Shown here in pieces: positions 43,518 through 54,734 of a stretch of 64,000 bases of DNA (positions are counted from its first letter, which is position 1; each line of letters opens with the position of its first letter). The notes under the pieces are model-generated. The model was given only the letters and a program-made list of their open reading frames with translations. It was not told the origin of the DNA and did no database searches. The position numbers and the translations under genes were made by a program. The stretch spans positions 3,286,001 through 3,350,000 of the forward strand of contig OX596335.1 of the NCBI GenBank assembly GCA_951394405.1. Direction: 5' to 3'. The stretch comes from Coprinellus micaceus (lineage: Eukaryota; Basidiomycota; Agaricomycetes; Agaricales; Psathyrellaceae).

Positions 43518-44885
43518 ATGGCTGTCCACGACATTGAGAAGGAACTGCCCGTTATCGACCTCGATGTCTTCCTCACACAGCCTCGCGACTCTCCATCAGT
43601 CGCTGAGGAGTGCAAAAAGGCGAGTCTATTACAGTGCATATGATTACAATCTGACCTCGTCTCATAGGCTGCCGATGCTCTCATCATTTACGGTGCTCTC
43701 GTCCTGCACGACTCTAGAGTCGCCACCGAAGACAACGATAGCTTCCTCGACCTTATCGAGGACTACTTTGCCCAGCCCGAAGAGCTCCTGAGGAAGGATG
43801 AACGTCCTGAACTCAGCTGGCAAGTCGGTGTGACCCTCGAAAACACTGAGAAACCCAAGTGTGCAGTGGATGAGCCCTGTCTCCGCGTTATCGAGCGACT
43901 TGCCCCTTCTGAGCGACCTCTGGACATCATGGGTCACAACCCCGATCCCAAATGCAGATTTTTCTGGAGGATGAGCGAGCCTCCTCCATACCCAACAGAG
44001 TTCCCCGGACTGAACGCCTCTAATGTGGTGCCCGAGGCCCCAGAGCTGAAGGAGCGGTGGACTCCCACAATGATGAAGTGGGGCAGCGCCATGAAGACCT
44101 CGTACGTCCTCCTGGTCTAGCTCATGACTCGAACGGCCTACTGATATGGGAGCAGTGTTGCCGACCTCACGGAGATGGTTGCTATCGGTCTGGGTCTTCC
44201 AGCGGAGACCTTCCGTAAAGCTGGGCAGTATGGGTACGTTGCTTCCGTGCCATAAATGCATCGGGGCCACGCTGACATTGATCCGCCACCAGACCCCATC
44301 TCCTCGCGCCTACTGCTTCGGACCTCGTGAAGTTCGGCGAGAAGGACACGATCCTCGCCGGGTTCCACACCGACCTCAACTTCCTCACTATCCACGGTCG
44401 GTCGCGGTACCCCGGACTCCACATTTGGGGTCGCAACACGGGAAACAAGATTCCAGTAAAGATTCCTCCTGGCAACAACCTCCTTGTCCAAGCCGGAAAG
44501 CAGCTTGAGCATATCACCGGTGGGCTTGTAAGGGCTGGATTTCACGAAGTCGTGGTCAGCGATGCGACCTTGGCTGTCATTGAGAAGCGCAAGAAGGAAT
44601 TCCCCGACCGCCCTCTCATTCGCATTTCCTCAACTCTGTTTTGGCATCTGTCATCTGACGAGATGCTTGCTCCCATCCCTGAGCTCTTGATTCGTGCTCA
44701 AGCCCTCCGTGAGGAATACCTCAAGGCCGGCATGGACGACGACAACGAGCCCAGCTACCCCCCTATCAAGGTCGGCACCCAAGTTCAGCAGTAAGTTCTT
44801 CGCGTTATCTATTGTTCAAGGTAATCCATTGACGGTATCGTAACCCATTAGTGAGTTGAGTCACATTGCCCTATTGGCCGCCTAA
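43518..44885 (+). CDS. 2-oxoglutarate/Fe(II)-dependent oxygenase (isopenicillin-N-synthase fold)
   Basis: Five exons: 43518-43619, 43668-44101, 44156-44233, 44293-44790 and 44852-44885 (381 aa). The N-terminus LPVIDLDVFL is typical of the DIOX_N region. The iron ligands are His and Asp in HTDLNFLTIHG and the distal His in GFHEVVV; the 2-oxoglutarate Arg may be in RPLIRISS. The substrate is not evident; relatives in basidiomycetes are annotated as clavaminate-synthase-like or IPNS-like and need not belong to a secondary-metabolite cluster, and no such cluster surrounds it. Intron 43620-43667 has a GC donor (AAG then GCGAGT), since the frame closes only there. Confidence 0.88.
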
Positions 44886-45018
44886 ATCATCCAGTACCCG
44901 CGTCTACCGTGTTCCTTCCGAAACTCTACATAAAATAACAATAAATAGGGCAATAAATGTAACAAAAGCACTATACCCATGTTGAATGGACCCGCGGAAT
45001 CACGTCCACTTGCATAAG

Positions 45019-47379
45019 TCAAGCAGACATCGGCTGGGTAATCCCAAAGGATTTTAAGACGCTCTGCAGCTTGAGCACCATCTCGTCCCACTCGGCTTCT
45101 GGGTCAGAAAGAGCAGTTATCGCCCCTCCAGCACCAATAGCCCACTCTTCTATGTCTGGCCGTGGAGATTTTGTCGACGCGGAGTCGTCAAACTTGAAGC
45201 AGCTGCGAATAGTGACAGACCAGTCACCGCCACCACCGACATCCCAGTATCCAAAGACGCCAGAGTAAACTTCGCGCTCGCCGTCTTCCAGGTGCTGAAG
45301 AATTTCGACGCTTCGCTTTTTGGGTGCACCAGTCATGCTGCCTAAAGCCCGAGCTTAGTCTCTAATGCCAGCAGGGGAAGTCAACGTGTAAACACACCTG
45401 GTGGTAAACTAGACTTCAGAACGTTCCAACCCAAGTCGTGGTCGTCATGCTTCGCCGAACCCTTCTCATGCTTTCCCTCAATAACACTGACAAGCTGCCA
45501 GACCGTCTCGTACTCCTCCACTCCACAGAACTTGGTAACTTTGACGTGTTCACCCAACACGCCATGAAGGTCATGCCGAATGAGGTCAACAATCATCAAG
45601 TTCTCCGCAACCTCTTTCGGACTCCCAGCCAACAGCTGCTCTGCAACAGCCCTGGTAATTCCAGGGCCCTTGCGCACAGTGCCCTTGATTGGGCGCAGCT
45701 GGCACATAGGGTTGGGTGGTCGGGAGAAGGAAAGGAAACGCTCGGGGGAAGAGGACATCAGGGTAGTTGGGTGGAGGCGAAGGTAAGCAGAGTGGGGTGC
45801 TGGGTTGGTCTTACGCAGATTCTGGTAGCGTTCCCATGAACTCGACATGTTGGTAGGGAGCGGAGAGGAGTTTGAGGGTATCGATACCCGCGTCCGGGCC
45901 GTCAGGCACAGCTCATACGAATCGCCTGCGTAAAGATGCTCTTTAGCTTGCCTAATGCGCGAGATGTAGTGCTGCTTCTCGGGGAGGGTGACGGAGGGGG
46001 TGGGCGGGGAGGGAAGGATGCTCGGGCGACGTGTCGAAACAGTCTTGGACTGTGCGAGCTTTGTGAGCTCTTGTGCGGCTTTTACAACCCACGCCTCATC
46101 CCGGGAGATCAGAGACTGGACATGAACGTCCCCGTTCTGGTTGTCGATCACCACACTCCGCTCAACGAACACCAAGTTGACGTCCGGGTGTTGCTTCCTC
46201 TTCCTCTTGGGTAGGGGTATATTGAGGGTGGGGTAACCAATTTCGTAACTGAGATATCCAATGAATCCTCCCCAGAATGGTATCGCGGAGCTGTGGTGGC
46301 GGACGTGGCGGGCCTGCATATAGTTCGATAGCCATTCCCAAATGTCAATCGCACCAAGACGTTCGGCCGTCGACTCCTCGCCTCGAGAAAGGGTCAGGTA
46401 GTCATCGCCGACGTAGTAAGTGACCTGGAGAGTGTTGGGGAGGACGGAACCGACAATGGAATATCGGCCAGGGCTTGCGGCCGAGTCCAACAGGACAAAG
46501 TTCGACGACTCGCTGGACGCCCCAAAGTATTCGGAGATCTTCGTGGAGCTGAGTTGAGGGAGATGGACTTTGGTGGAAAGGACAGTGTTGTCGAAAGTTC
46601 CCGATGGTAAGGAAAGGCCGTGTGGGGAAGGGTCCTTGGGCCATGTCATTCCAATATCAAACACGGCTTGTGGTTCTGTTGCAGGGCGTCGATGGACCAG
46701 AGCCCACCGCAGTCCCAGGGTCCAGAAATTCTTCAACACCTCGCACCCCCCTCCATCCGTTCGTACGGACTCTGGATGGTACTGGACAGCCCAGAATGGT
46801 TTCGAGGTGTGCTTGAGACTCATGACGACCCGGCCATTCTCTTCATCTTCCGCCCAAGCAAGCTCCTCAATTTGCCCCGACGCCGGGATCGTGACGTGGA
46901 GCGAGTGGTATCGGACTGCATTGGCTTCTCCTACTCCCTCGAAGATGTCGGTTCCCTTGTGGTGTATATGGGAGATGAGACCATGCTTGACGGTACCGAG
47001 GCGCCTGAGGTTCGCTCCGAATTCGATTCCGAGACTTTGCAGCCCGAGGCACACGCCGAAGATGGGGAGGAGATCATCATCCTCCAAGTGCCAAAGATCC
47101 TTGACTACGCCGACGTCGGCTGGGTTGTCTGGCGAGCCGGGTCCGGGCCCTACCACAACGGCTGAGAAAGCCTTGAGGTGTGGACGAAGTTCTTCGATGG
47201 TGAGCTCATCGTTCTGGATGATTTGAATCTGGCAGTTGGGTATGGATCGACGGCACAGGGCAGCTAAGCTATATCATGCTTCAGTTGAGTAGACCGAGCA
47301 TGTGCACTAGAAGAACGCACTTGTGGGTGAACGAGTCGTATGAGTCCACCAGCAAGATCCTCGGGGCGTCGAGAGTCAT
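45019..47379 (-). CDS. ABZ1: Aminodeoxychorismate synthase (fused PabA-PabB)
   Basis: Exons in coding order: 47379-47321, 47268-45398 and 45341-45019 (750 aa). The N-terminal glutamine amidotransferase has DSYDSFTHN, the nucleophile Cys in FGVCLGLQSLG and the His in VQYHPES. The C-terminal chorismate-binding part has FWGGFIGYLSYEIG, YELCLTARTR, SSSPERFLSF, PIKGTVRKGPG, IVDLIRHDLHGV and SMTGAPKKRSVEI. The enzyme makes 4-amino-4-deoxychorismate for p-aminobenzoate and folate synthesis. The fusion is standard in fungi. It diverges from TTI1 across 251 bp. Confidence 0.94.
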
Positions 47380-47630
47380 GGTGGTCGCAATCTAAGAGGA
47401 ATCAGTCGTCGTCTAGAATGTCATGGAAAAGGGAGAGAGCAAGGCATGAAGAGTGGAAACATTTATCAAGTGGAGATCAGAACAAATTTTGCGGGGACAA
47501 GCGCTCGTGGGGCGACGGAGTCGGAACTCAAGCCTGATTCGGCGACGGGGTCGTGCACTTTCAATTTGACATCGTGTCCGTCAGCGAGCAAGGCGAATTG
47601 ACGTCACCGCTGGCCGTTCTTCCAGCAACC

Positions 47631-50600
47631 ATGACGAGCAACGATGGCCAGGCACAGTTCCAGCGCGTGAGTCCCTCGTATTCTCCTCCTTGAGCCAGTA
47701 CTGACGCGTGTAGTTCAAAGCTATCTGCGTCCCTATCCTTGGAAACGCTAAGCTCACCCCCTCGACTATCTCGACGGTTTCATCTCTGCTCTCCCAGTTG
47801 ATCCAAGCCCTACGAGGCCTCGATCCGCTCACCCTCACCACACCTTTCATCGCATACGTCTTCTATCCCCTGTCCTTGATCCTACAACGAAACCCTTCAG
47901 CGGAAATTCCAGATCAGGTCCTGGAAAAAGTCCTCATTGCGCTGGGGCTCCTCTGCGAAATCTGGTGGTGGACATGCGAACCCAAAATATGGGAGCAGAT
48001 CTTCATGCTGTGCGGGGCGGTGGTCGGAGGCTTGAAGAGCAAAGGGAAGGAAAGGGCGAGGGATGAGGAGACGAAGGAAGCCGCGATCCGATGCCTGTTG
48101 GCTTTGCTGCACGAAAGGACGCCTCAAGATGCCCTGGAACGACTGCTCCCAGAAGAAAAGGCGCGCGAAAGAACCCAGGAACTCGAAGACCTCTCTCACT
48201 CCCAGAGGTTTATACCCATCATCGGACAGACGATTGACTCGGTTCTGGGAACTGCGGTCTCTACACGGCTGTCGCTCCAGCGATCGTCTCTGGACCTTTT
48301 AGCTTTGCTACTGGACAAGTATGCGCCACAGGATCTAGTGCCGACTGTCCTTCCCGGGGTGGCAAGCGTAATGACCAAGGCATGTCTGGGTATCGGAGGC
48401 AGCAAGGGTTGGACGAATGGAGAAATCGTTGCTGCAGCGTTGAAGGTGCTGCAGGTCGCCATCTTGAAGTCGGTCAGGGACGACATCTGCATGGAGGAAG
48501 GCGCGCTACCAAGATTCGAGGACCTCGAAGATCTGGCCAAGTTCGCGAAAACAGACACGACCGAATCTTCACCCCCCCTCTCAAATGCGTATGGCACCGC
48601 ACGAACACCCTCCTGGCTACGGGGTACCACCTCTCAACTACACATTGCCATCAACGCGTTGAACCCCCTCGTCAGACACCCCACCCCTTCGGCCCTTTAC
48701 GCTCTCGTCGATTTCTCATCACAGGTCATCGCCGCCACCTCTCTAACGCTTCCTCAGACTCAACCACTCCTCATTTCTTTCCTTCTCTCTCTAACACATT
48801 CCGAGTACCCGAAGGTCGCCGAAGCTGCCCTACAATCTCTGGAACAACTATTGAGCACATCCGCTCGACGGTCCGACCTCCTCCAGATGCTTATCCAAAT
48901 GACATCCCAGAACTTAGCCACTCTGGCGCACTTCGTTTCCTCACAATCCGATGCCAAAGTTCAACATGTTGCCGAAATGATTATCGCTGTATGTCGTATC
49001 GATTCACTCCCCAGCGAGGGCAATGCTCCATCGCCCATTTCTAAGGCTATCGGGAAGCTGTTGGGTCCAGGTGGCGGAATAGAAAAATGGGGCTGGAGCC
49101 TATTTTCGGTGCTGGAGTTTATCGAGCCCCCGGTTACTGTCACCACGACCTCGGCGGAGCAGCTAATGCTCGAGAACAACCAGGATATTGCGTGGGTGCC
49201 ATTCCCGGATTTGTCTTTGAAGACCGTCTCTTCCCGAGAGGCCAGGCAGGCGTTAGATGAGATGCTTCGCGCATTAGGGAGAGCTGCAGGGGACTCGGCG
49301 TTGTACTCCGTCGAATGGTTCACTTCAGTGGGGCGGACGGGGACACAGTCAAGAAATGTTGCTGCGATGTGGTGTGCATGTCGCCTTTTGGAAGGCATAG
49401 GAAAAGTCTCCCTGACGTCTGAAGTTGGGCTTAATGACGCCACCCTCCGACGGAGCAAACGCGCAGAAAAGCAAAGCCGGGCACTTGCAAGGACTATCTC
49501 AGAACTCTGGGATAAATCTGACCTCGACGACCTTGCTGCAGAGGCGCCTCCTCGTCCAGACGGTTACGAAGATCTAGAAATCAATGTTCAGCATCAGAAA
49601 GGTTTAGTCCCTCTTCACGAGACTCTCAAGGTCATCCGCTCCAACCCGACTAAAGAAACCAGACTCATCAATCAGCCTGCCCTCCACCGTGGTCTCTGCC
49701 TCCAGCTCATCGCCATTGCAGCGGGTATCCTACAAAGCCGCTTCGACTCCCTTTTTATATTCTCTCTGTACCCCATTCTGCACTCGATCGTCTCTCCATC
49801 CCCCTTCCTTTCCTCCTCTGGCCTTGCTGCCCTCAACTACGTGACTATCGCCACGTCCTACGCTTCACCCGCCAACCTCCTGCTCTCCAACTTTGATTAC
49901 GCCCTGGACTCTGTTTCGCGTAGGCTCACTCGGCGGTGGCTTGACATTGACGCAACAAAGGTTCTTGTCATCCTCGTTCGACTCGTCGGTCCCGAGGTTG
50001 TTGCCAAAGCGGGAGACGTTGTTGAGGAGTGCTTCGACCGTCTGGATGCATTCCACGGATATGGGATGATTGTGGATGGCCTGATCGAAGTGTTGACGGA
50101 AGTGATCAATGTGATTGAGACGGACGTAAAAGCAAACCCTGAAGCAGCGCCTCACCGGGAGGAGGATGCCCTTCCGGCGTCCGTACGCCTGAAGGACTTG
50201 GATTCTTTATTCGAGTGGCTGCCGAACAGGAATGTTGTCCCCGACCCAGAAGCTGACAAGGCGGACTATGGGCCCGCCCCTCGTGGTGCGTGGGGTCCCG
50301 AGAAGACGGAAGAAGGTGAAGAAGAAGAAGAGGCTAAAATCAAGGAACAGGACCCAAGCGAAACGCCTTCAACTCCAAGCCAAGCGCTAGCGACTCATAT
50401 CATATCGCGGTCGCTCTACTTCCTCACCCACGAATCCCCAGTCATCCGCGCACGCATCCTGCTTCTATTGGCTCTAGCAGTCCCCGTCCTACCGGAGTCA
50501 GCCCTCTTGCCCTCGATCCACAGCGCCTGGCCATTCATTCTCAACCGGTTCAGTGACCACGAAACCTTTGTCGTCGGTGCTGTGGCGAATCTCGTTGAAG

Positions 50601-51073
50601 TGCTCGTCACTGACGTCGGCAGCTTCATGTACCGGAGGATATGGGACGATGTCTGGCCTCGCTTCCAATCCATCTTGAAGCAGTTGGAGTCAGGCGATAG
50701 TAGAAGTGCTCTCGCTCGCCGTGGTCGGTCAGCTGTTGGCACAGAGTCGGCATATACTCACTCGCATCGGCTGTACCGGTCTATCATCAAGACGATGACG
50801 GGCGTGATGAAGGGCGTTCACCCGTACGAGCCGTCCTTCTGGGAGTGCCTGGTTTTGTTCAGGCGGTTCTTGGGCGAGCACCTGCATGAGGAGTTGCAGA
50901 TATGCGCCAGGCGGTTCTACAGTGCTGCGGGGGAGAAGAACCCCGACGCGGTTTGGCTGGTTCTGAAGGGAACGACGGAAAATGTCGGGGTTTCTGTGAC
51001 ATTCATGTATAACGATCGCTGGAAGATCGAAGCGAATGCAAGAGAGGTGTTGCTGCATCTTAGTCAACTGTAA
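47631..51073 (+). CDS. TTI1: TELO2-interacting protein 1 (Tti1)
   Basis: Two exons: 47631-47666 and 47714-51073 (1131 aa). The protein is almost wholly HEAT-like helices: FKAICVPILGNAKLTPS near the N-terminus, PFIAYVFYPLSLIL, LALLHERTPQDALERLLP, and a C-terminal YRSIIKTMTGVMKGVHPYEPSFWECL. An acidic, Glu-rich linker interrupts it before the C-terminal third (EEGEEEEEAKIKEQ). Tti1 with Tel2 and Tti2 forms the TTT co-chaperone that stabilises PIKK kinases such as TOR, ATM and ATR. The stop codon lies 19 bp from that of the convergent dCMP deaminase gene. Confidence 0.87.
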
Positions 51074-51092
51074 AATAGGTGCCAGAGGTGTA

Positions 51093-52540
51093 TTACAAGC
51101 CGTTAGCTCGGGTATCGTCGTTGACAGGGGGGAGTCGAAAGCTGGTATTTGGGTCGTAGCGCCGGAGCTCGACACCAGCGTCTTTGAAGAGTTGTGCAGA
51201 GGCAGTGTCCCTAAACTACGATGAGAAAATGTCTATAGAAGTAGGGGCGGCACGCACATCTTATAAACGAGATTGTACACCACAGTCTTTACCCCTGTCT
51301 GTATGATTTTGACTGTGCACTTCAGGCATGGACATCTATACCAGGTCCTTGAGTAGTGTGGAACCCGACGATACGACAAACCTACGTGTTGCAATAGAGG
51401 ACTGCGTTTGGACCGATCCTTTCCCTACCAGCCTCGAGCAGGGCATTCTCTTCCGCGTGAAGGCAAACACATTCGATGGGACTGGACATGGAGGGGAAGG
51501 CTCCGTTGCAGTGGGTGCAACCTCCTTCGTTGCAGTTCACAAGCCCTCGGGGCGTGCCGTTATACCTAAACGTGAGCGATGAGTACAACGGACATGGCAA
51601 TGCCTTTGTACTGACCCTGTAGCAAGCACTCTGTTATCTCTAACGAGTACGGCGCCCACCCGGCGCTTCATGCAGTTCGACCTCTTGGATGCCAGTGCTG
51701 AGAGGGTCTGTTTAAGTCAGCAATCAAGCGGACATCTCTGGATGAGATTATATACCATGAAGTACGAGTCCCAGCTGGGACGGAGGTGCTCCGAGTTCAG
51801 TAGATCAAGAGTATCCAAGTGAGCGAAGAGCTGATTAGGAGAAAAGAACGAGTTGATAACGTGAATGTTGACGAGATCCCGTAGCTCATGCAACGAACCG
51901 GGCCCGTATGCGAGTCGGTCGTTATCTTTGACGAAGGTTTCTAGGTTCGATGGTGAGAAACTATGTGGGTCATTAGGGAAGCAAAGGGCATAGCGTAATT
52001 CAACACTAACTTTTGGCACCTCACGTACCGATCCATGAGCGGCGCATCGACGCTCAATAGCATAAAGAATGGGCGACGGATGAATATGTCGACGAGTTCC
52101 CTCCGATCGAGATCACAGGTAACGAATTTCTCTTGCCAGTTGTTCGTCACGAACAGGAGTAAATCCTGAGGAGATGAGAAGCACAGTGGGTGGCGCGGTT
52201 TAGTGTCGAAAAGGGTTGGTGTTCCGGGCGATTGCAAGGGACTCATGTTGAGAAATGACTGATGCTTATTGCCTCCATTTATCGTCAGACGATTCGCTTT
52301 GACTGTAAGCGTAGAGATAGCACTGGGGAGGTGCGACTGAACCTTGAACGCGCTTCAAGCGTCAAAACACTTGCTATACGCGCGTAGATCATCGCGACGC
52401 ACCCCGATGTTTCCCTCCAGAATCGACTCCCCATCGTTGGGCGCTATGAGTCTCACAGCTTTGAAGCCCTTCTGATTGACCAAGTAGTCTTCTACTGTAG
52501 ATTTGCCAGAGAATCGTGTTCCAGCTATCGCGATGAACAT
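51093..52540 (-). CDS. DCD1: Deoxycytidylate (dCMP) deaminase
   Basis: Seven exons in coding order: 52540-52403, 52258-52029, 51960-51756, 51707-51616, 51565-51386, 51335-51258 and 51210-51093 (346 aa). The N-terminal kinase-like extension has a P-loop (GTRFSGKSTVEDYL), as in fungal Dcd1. The zinc deaminase domain shows RRVGAVLV, GYNGTPRGLVNC, the catalytic HAE in CLHAEENALLEAG and the zinc cysteines in NTCPCLKC. It converts dCMP to dUMP, feeding thymidylate synthase. Intron 1 (52259-52402) is 144 nt and its acceptor is uncertain, so about 10 residues around position 47 may be wrong. Confidence 0.93.
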
Positions 52541-53128
52541 GATGGAGTCGAGGAAGGGACCCAACTCGGAAATCGGCCATCAAAATAGCGTTACGGTCGT
52601 CACAGGTAGCACGTGATGTGACACTTCGCGCGGCAGTTTGTCACGCCTCTCCTTCAACTTGTTCCCTGGAGTGGTGCTTCATAAAATGCCAACAGCGCGG
52701 CTCACGCCGCAGAGCCCGCTACTCAAATATGTTTCCTCTGAAAGGCGTGTGAAGGGCAGAGGATAGACTTTCAAGGAGGAGGGTTCGAGTCAATGTGGAG
52801 ATAGAATCTAGATTAAAGAGCTGGTCCGTCGTCCGCTTGCATCTATAGAGACCGGGGGCCAGAGGCATATGCTATGTGTCCCACCCACCATCCCACTGTT
52901 CCTCAAGGTCTCAACAGGAGAGACTGAAGGTCGTCTGAGGATTGTCGTCGTTTGGACTAAGGGCCTACAAATATTGGCTACTTGGGAGGGTTGTCCGAGG
53001 AGAATTCAGAATGTAGGATGGAAACATACGTAAAGGGTGCTCTGCCCCGCTACAATCGGTACAAGAACCAGTGGATGTCGCGGAAAAGGAAGCAACACTT
53101 ATCGCGGGCGCTTAGTACGAGATCGCTG

Positions 53129-53214
53129 TCACGGGGAGGTCACGGGTACCTCAACGCCCGTGACGATGTCCGTGCGCAGGTCCAAGATATCACGAGTCCC
53201 TCAATGCCCGTGAC
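53129..53214. repeat. Cluster of GTCACGGG / CCCGTGAC inverted and direct repeats
   Basis: GTCACGGGG starts at 53129 and GTCACGGG at 53139. The latter is paired with CCCGTGAC at 53157-53164 across a 10-base loop (perfect 8-bp stem). A second, diverged copy follows 50 bases on: ATCACGAG at 53189, then CCCGTGAC at 53207-53214. The two 26-base units share the loop core CTCAA.GCCCGTGAC. Function is unknown. Confidence 0.6.
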
Positions 53215-53457
53215 AATCACGCTCATGAATGCACGTCGGGATTACGGCTGATTACGGGAAGGAGGTTGGTTCCCGGGGAAAAAAGTTGTCCAAAGTGAGT
53301 GGCGGGAGCCTGTAAATATAGGCCCAGGTGATTCAAAGATGTTCGATGCCGGAAGAGGCTAGAAGAGGTACAAATTGTAGAACGGGGCAGGAGGGCACGT
53401 GCGAGTCATGCCGTGAGAAAACACGTGAGACCTTGCGGGGGGGGCTCTACTGAGAAA

Positions 53458-53478
53458 CCTGCTACTGTGAGTAGCAGG
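53458..53478. repeat. Perfect 9-bp stem-loop
   Basis: CCTGCTACT, loop GTG, AGTAGCAGG forms a perfect hairpin 79 bp beyond the stop codon of the minus-strand Pop3-like gene. It may affect transcript 3' ends or be a remnant of an inverted-repeat element. Confidence 0.65.
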
Positions 53479-53556
53479 CATAATACGTCGGAATGTTTAG
53501 GACGAAACCCAGGCGATAAGTTGAGTTTGTAACGTTTGGATAATAAATCCAAAATA

Positions 53557-54594
53557 CTATGACGAGATGACGGTAATCTTAGGCCGTGTGTTCTTCTTCG
53601 CCTTTGCAGCCGACCTCCCTTGTAACCGTGCTTCCTTGGCTGCTTTCATATCTTTTGGGGCGGATGTCTTCACCTGCCTGACATGGGTTGGCACGAGTTG
53701 TGCAGCTCTTGCTTCCGTCATCAACCACGGCGCTGTTAGGGGTGGTACCGACTCTAAACGCGTGTAAAACTCCTCAATCCCGGGAAGTTGCGCCTGTCGT
53801 GGAAGTGAGTTGATGTGCAATGGGACACTCTACAGACATATACGTACGTCCAGAGCTATCACGGAGATCCTTTTTATGCCCAGCTTCGCCGCTAGGACAT
53901 CCTCTGAGCCTTTGGGCACCGGCACCAGCTTAACTTGCTGTTTTAGGTTGCTCTGGACGGAGTTGCAAGCAGCGACTAGAGGAGGGAAGTGGTCGACCAA
54001 GATAGAGGGGTCCACATCGGCCCGGCACACAAGTACCAAGGTTATTGGTACCTGTGTCGTACCTTCTGGGTCTGTTGTCATGATTACATTGCGTCGAGCC
54101 TGGCGGGCTTGAGCTTCAAGTCTCTTTGTAACAGCATTGATACCGCATATAATGTGGTTCAAAGCGACGGGTTTTCGTTGGATGGCGATGGTATCATCTA
54201 GGGCGTCTATGGGGGGTTGACTCCGGGCGGTTGCTCCATCTTTCATTGGCACATCTTCGTTGGCCTCGCTGTTCCTCAATCTATTCTTGCTGTTTTCGTT
54301 CTGCGGCCCACGTTTCCGTTTCCGACTCGCCTTCGATTGGGCTTCATGGTAAGCGGAGGCACCGTCGAGGAGAGAGGTTAGGTGGGAGAAGATAATGTTC
54401 TGTAGGTTTATCGGGACTGAAGGCCTATGAGAGACCAGATGAGCGTGCGCGAGGCGGAGTGGAGGGTGGTATGACCAGCGTATGCGAAAGGGATTCTCTA
54501 GGACAGACTTGTACACAACTTTCTTCTCTGCTGCCTTTCGAGGACGTTCACGATTCGACTGGTGAGTGTGCGCCTTTGCAGACTTGTCTGCCAT
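53557..54594 (-). CDS. RNase P/MRP protein subunit, Pop3/Rpp38-like
   Basis: Exons in coding order: 54594-53848 and 53793-53557 (327 aa). The N-terminus KKVVYKSVLENPFRIRW followed by VPINLQNIIFSHLTSLLDG fits fungal Pop3. The middle is a Lys/Arg-rich insert (KASRKRKRG) and the end contains an L7Ae-like fold segment (ILVDHFPPLVAACNSV, KLGIKRISVIALD). The tail is Ala/Lys-rich. Pop3 binds the RNA component of RNases P and MRP in the nucleus and nucleolus, for tRNA 5'-end and rRNA processing. Identification is by remembered motifs and is moderate. Confidence 0.68.
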
Positions 54595-54734
54595 TGTGGT
54601 TGGCGAGAATGGTGGAAGACGTCAAGAATAAATTCGGATCCAATTAGTGGCAATCAACGCCCTTCAACGCCATCATCAATCATTTCGACGTTACTCCCAG
54701 AACACCACTCAGTACTACATTCTACCCGCCCACG
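54595..54734. promoter_or_regulatory. Bidirectional promoter (Pop3-like / arrestin-like)
   Basis: These 140 bases separate divergent start codons. No TATA box is clear. Assignment is by orientation only. Confidence 0.5.

Larger units (their letters stand above)
52541..53556. other. 1.0-kb gap with inverted repeats, no gene recognised
   Basis: This long spacer lies between the DCD1 start and the end of the Pop3-like gene, both on the minus strand. Several short palindromic or repeated elements occur at 53129-53214 and 53458-53478 (listed separately). Frames such as 52982-53251 are compositionally poor. It should include the DCD1 promoter on the left. An undetected structured RNA or a decayed small element is possible. 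Confidence 0.45.

Noticed and set aside
43518..47379. A secondary-metabolite cluster around the IPNS-like oxygenase
   Set aside because: Neighbours are UBC12, ABZ1 and TTI1; the chorismate-using gene is the folate enzyme, and no NRPS, PKS, terpene synthase, P450 or transporter is present.
52780..52800. GGGTTCGAGTC, resembling a tRNA B box
   Set aside because: No matching A box at proper distance and the flanks cannot form T-arm or acceptor stems.
53129..53214. CRISPR-like or transposon terminal repeats
   Set aside because: Only two diverged units 50 bases apart; no target-site duplication, transposase or regular spacing was found, and CRISPR arrays do not occur in fungal nuclear genomes.
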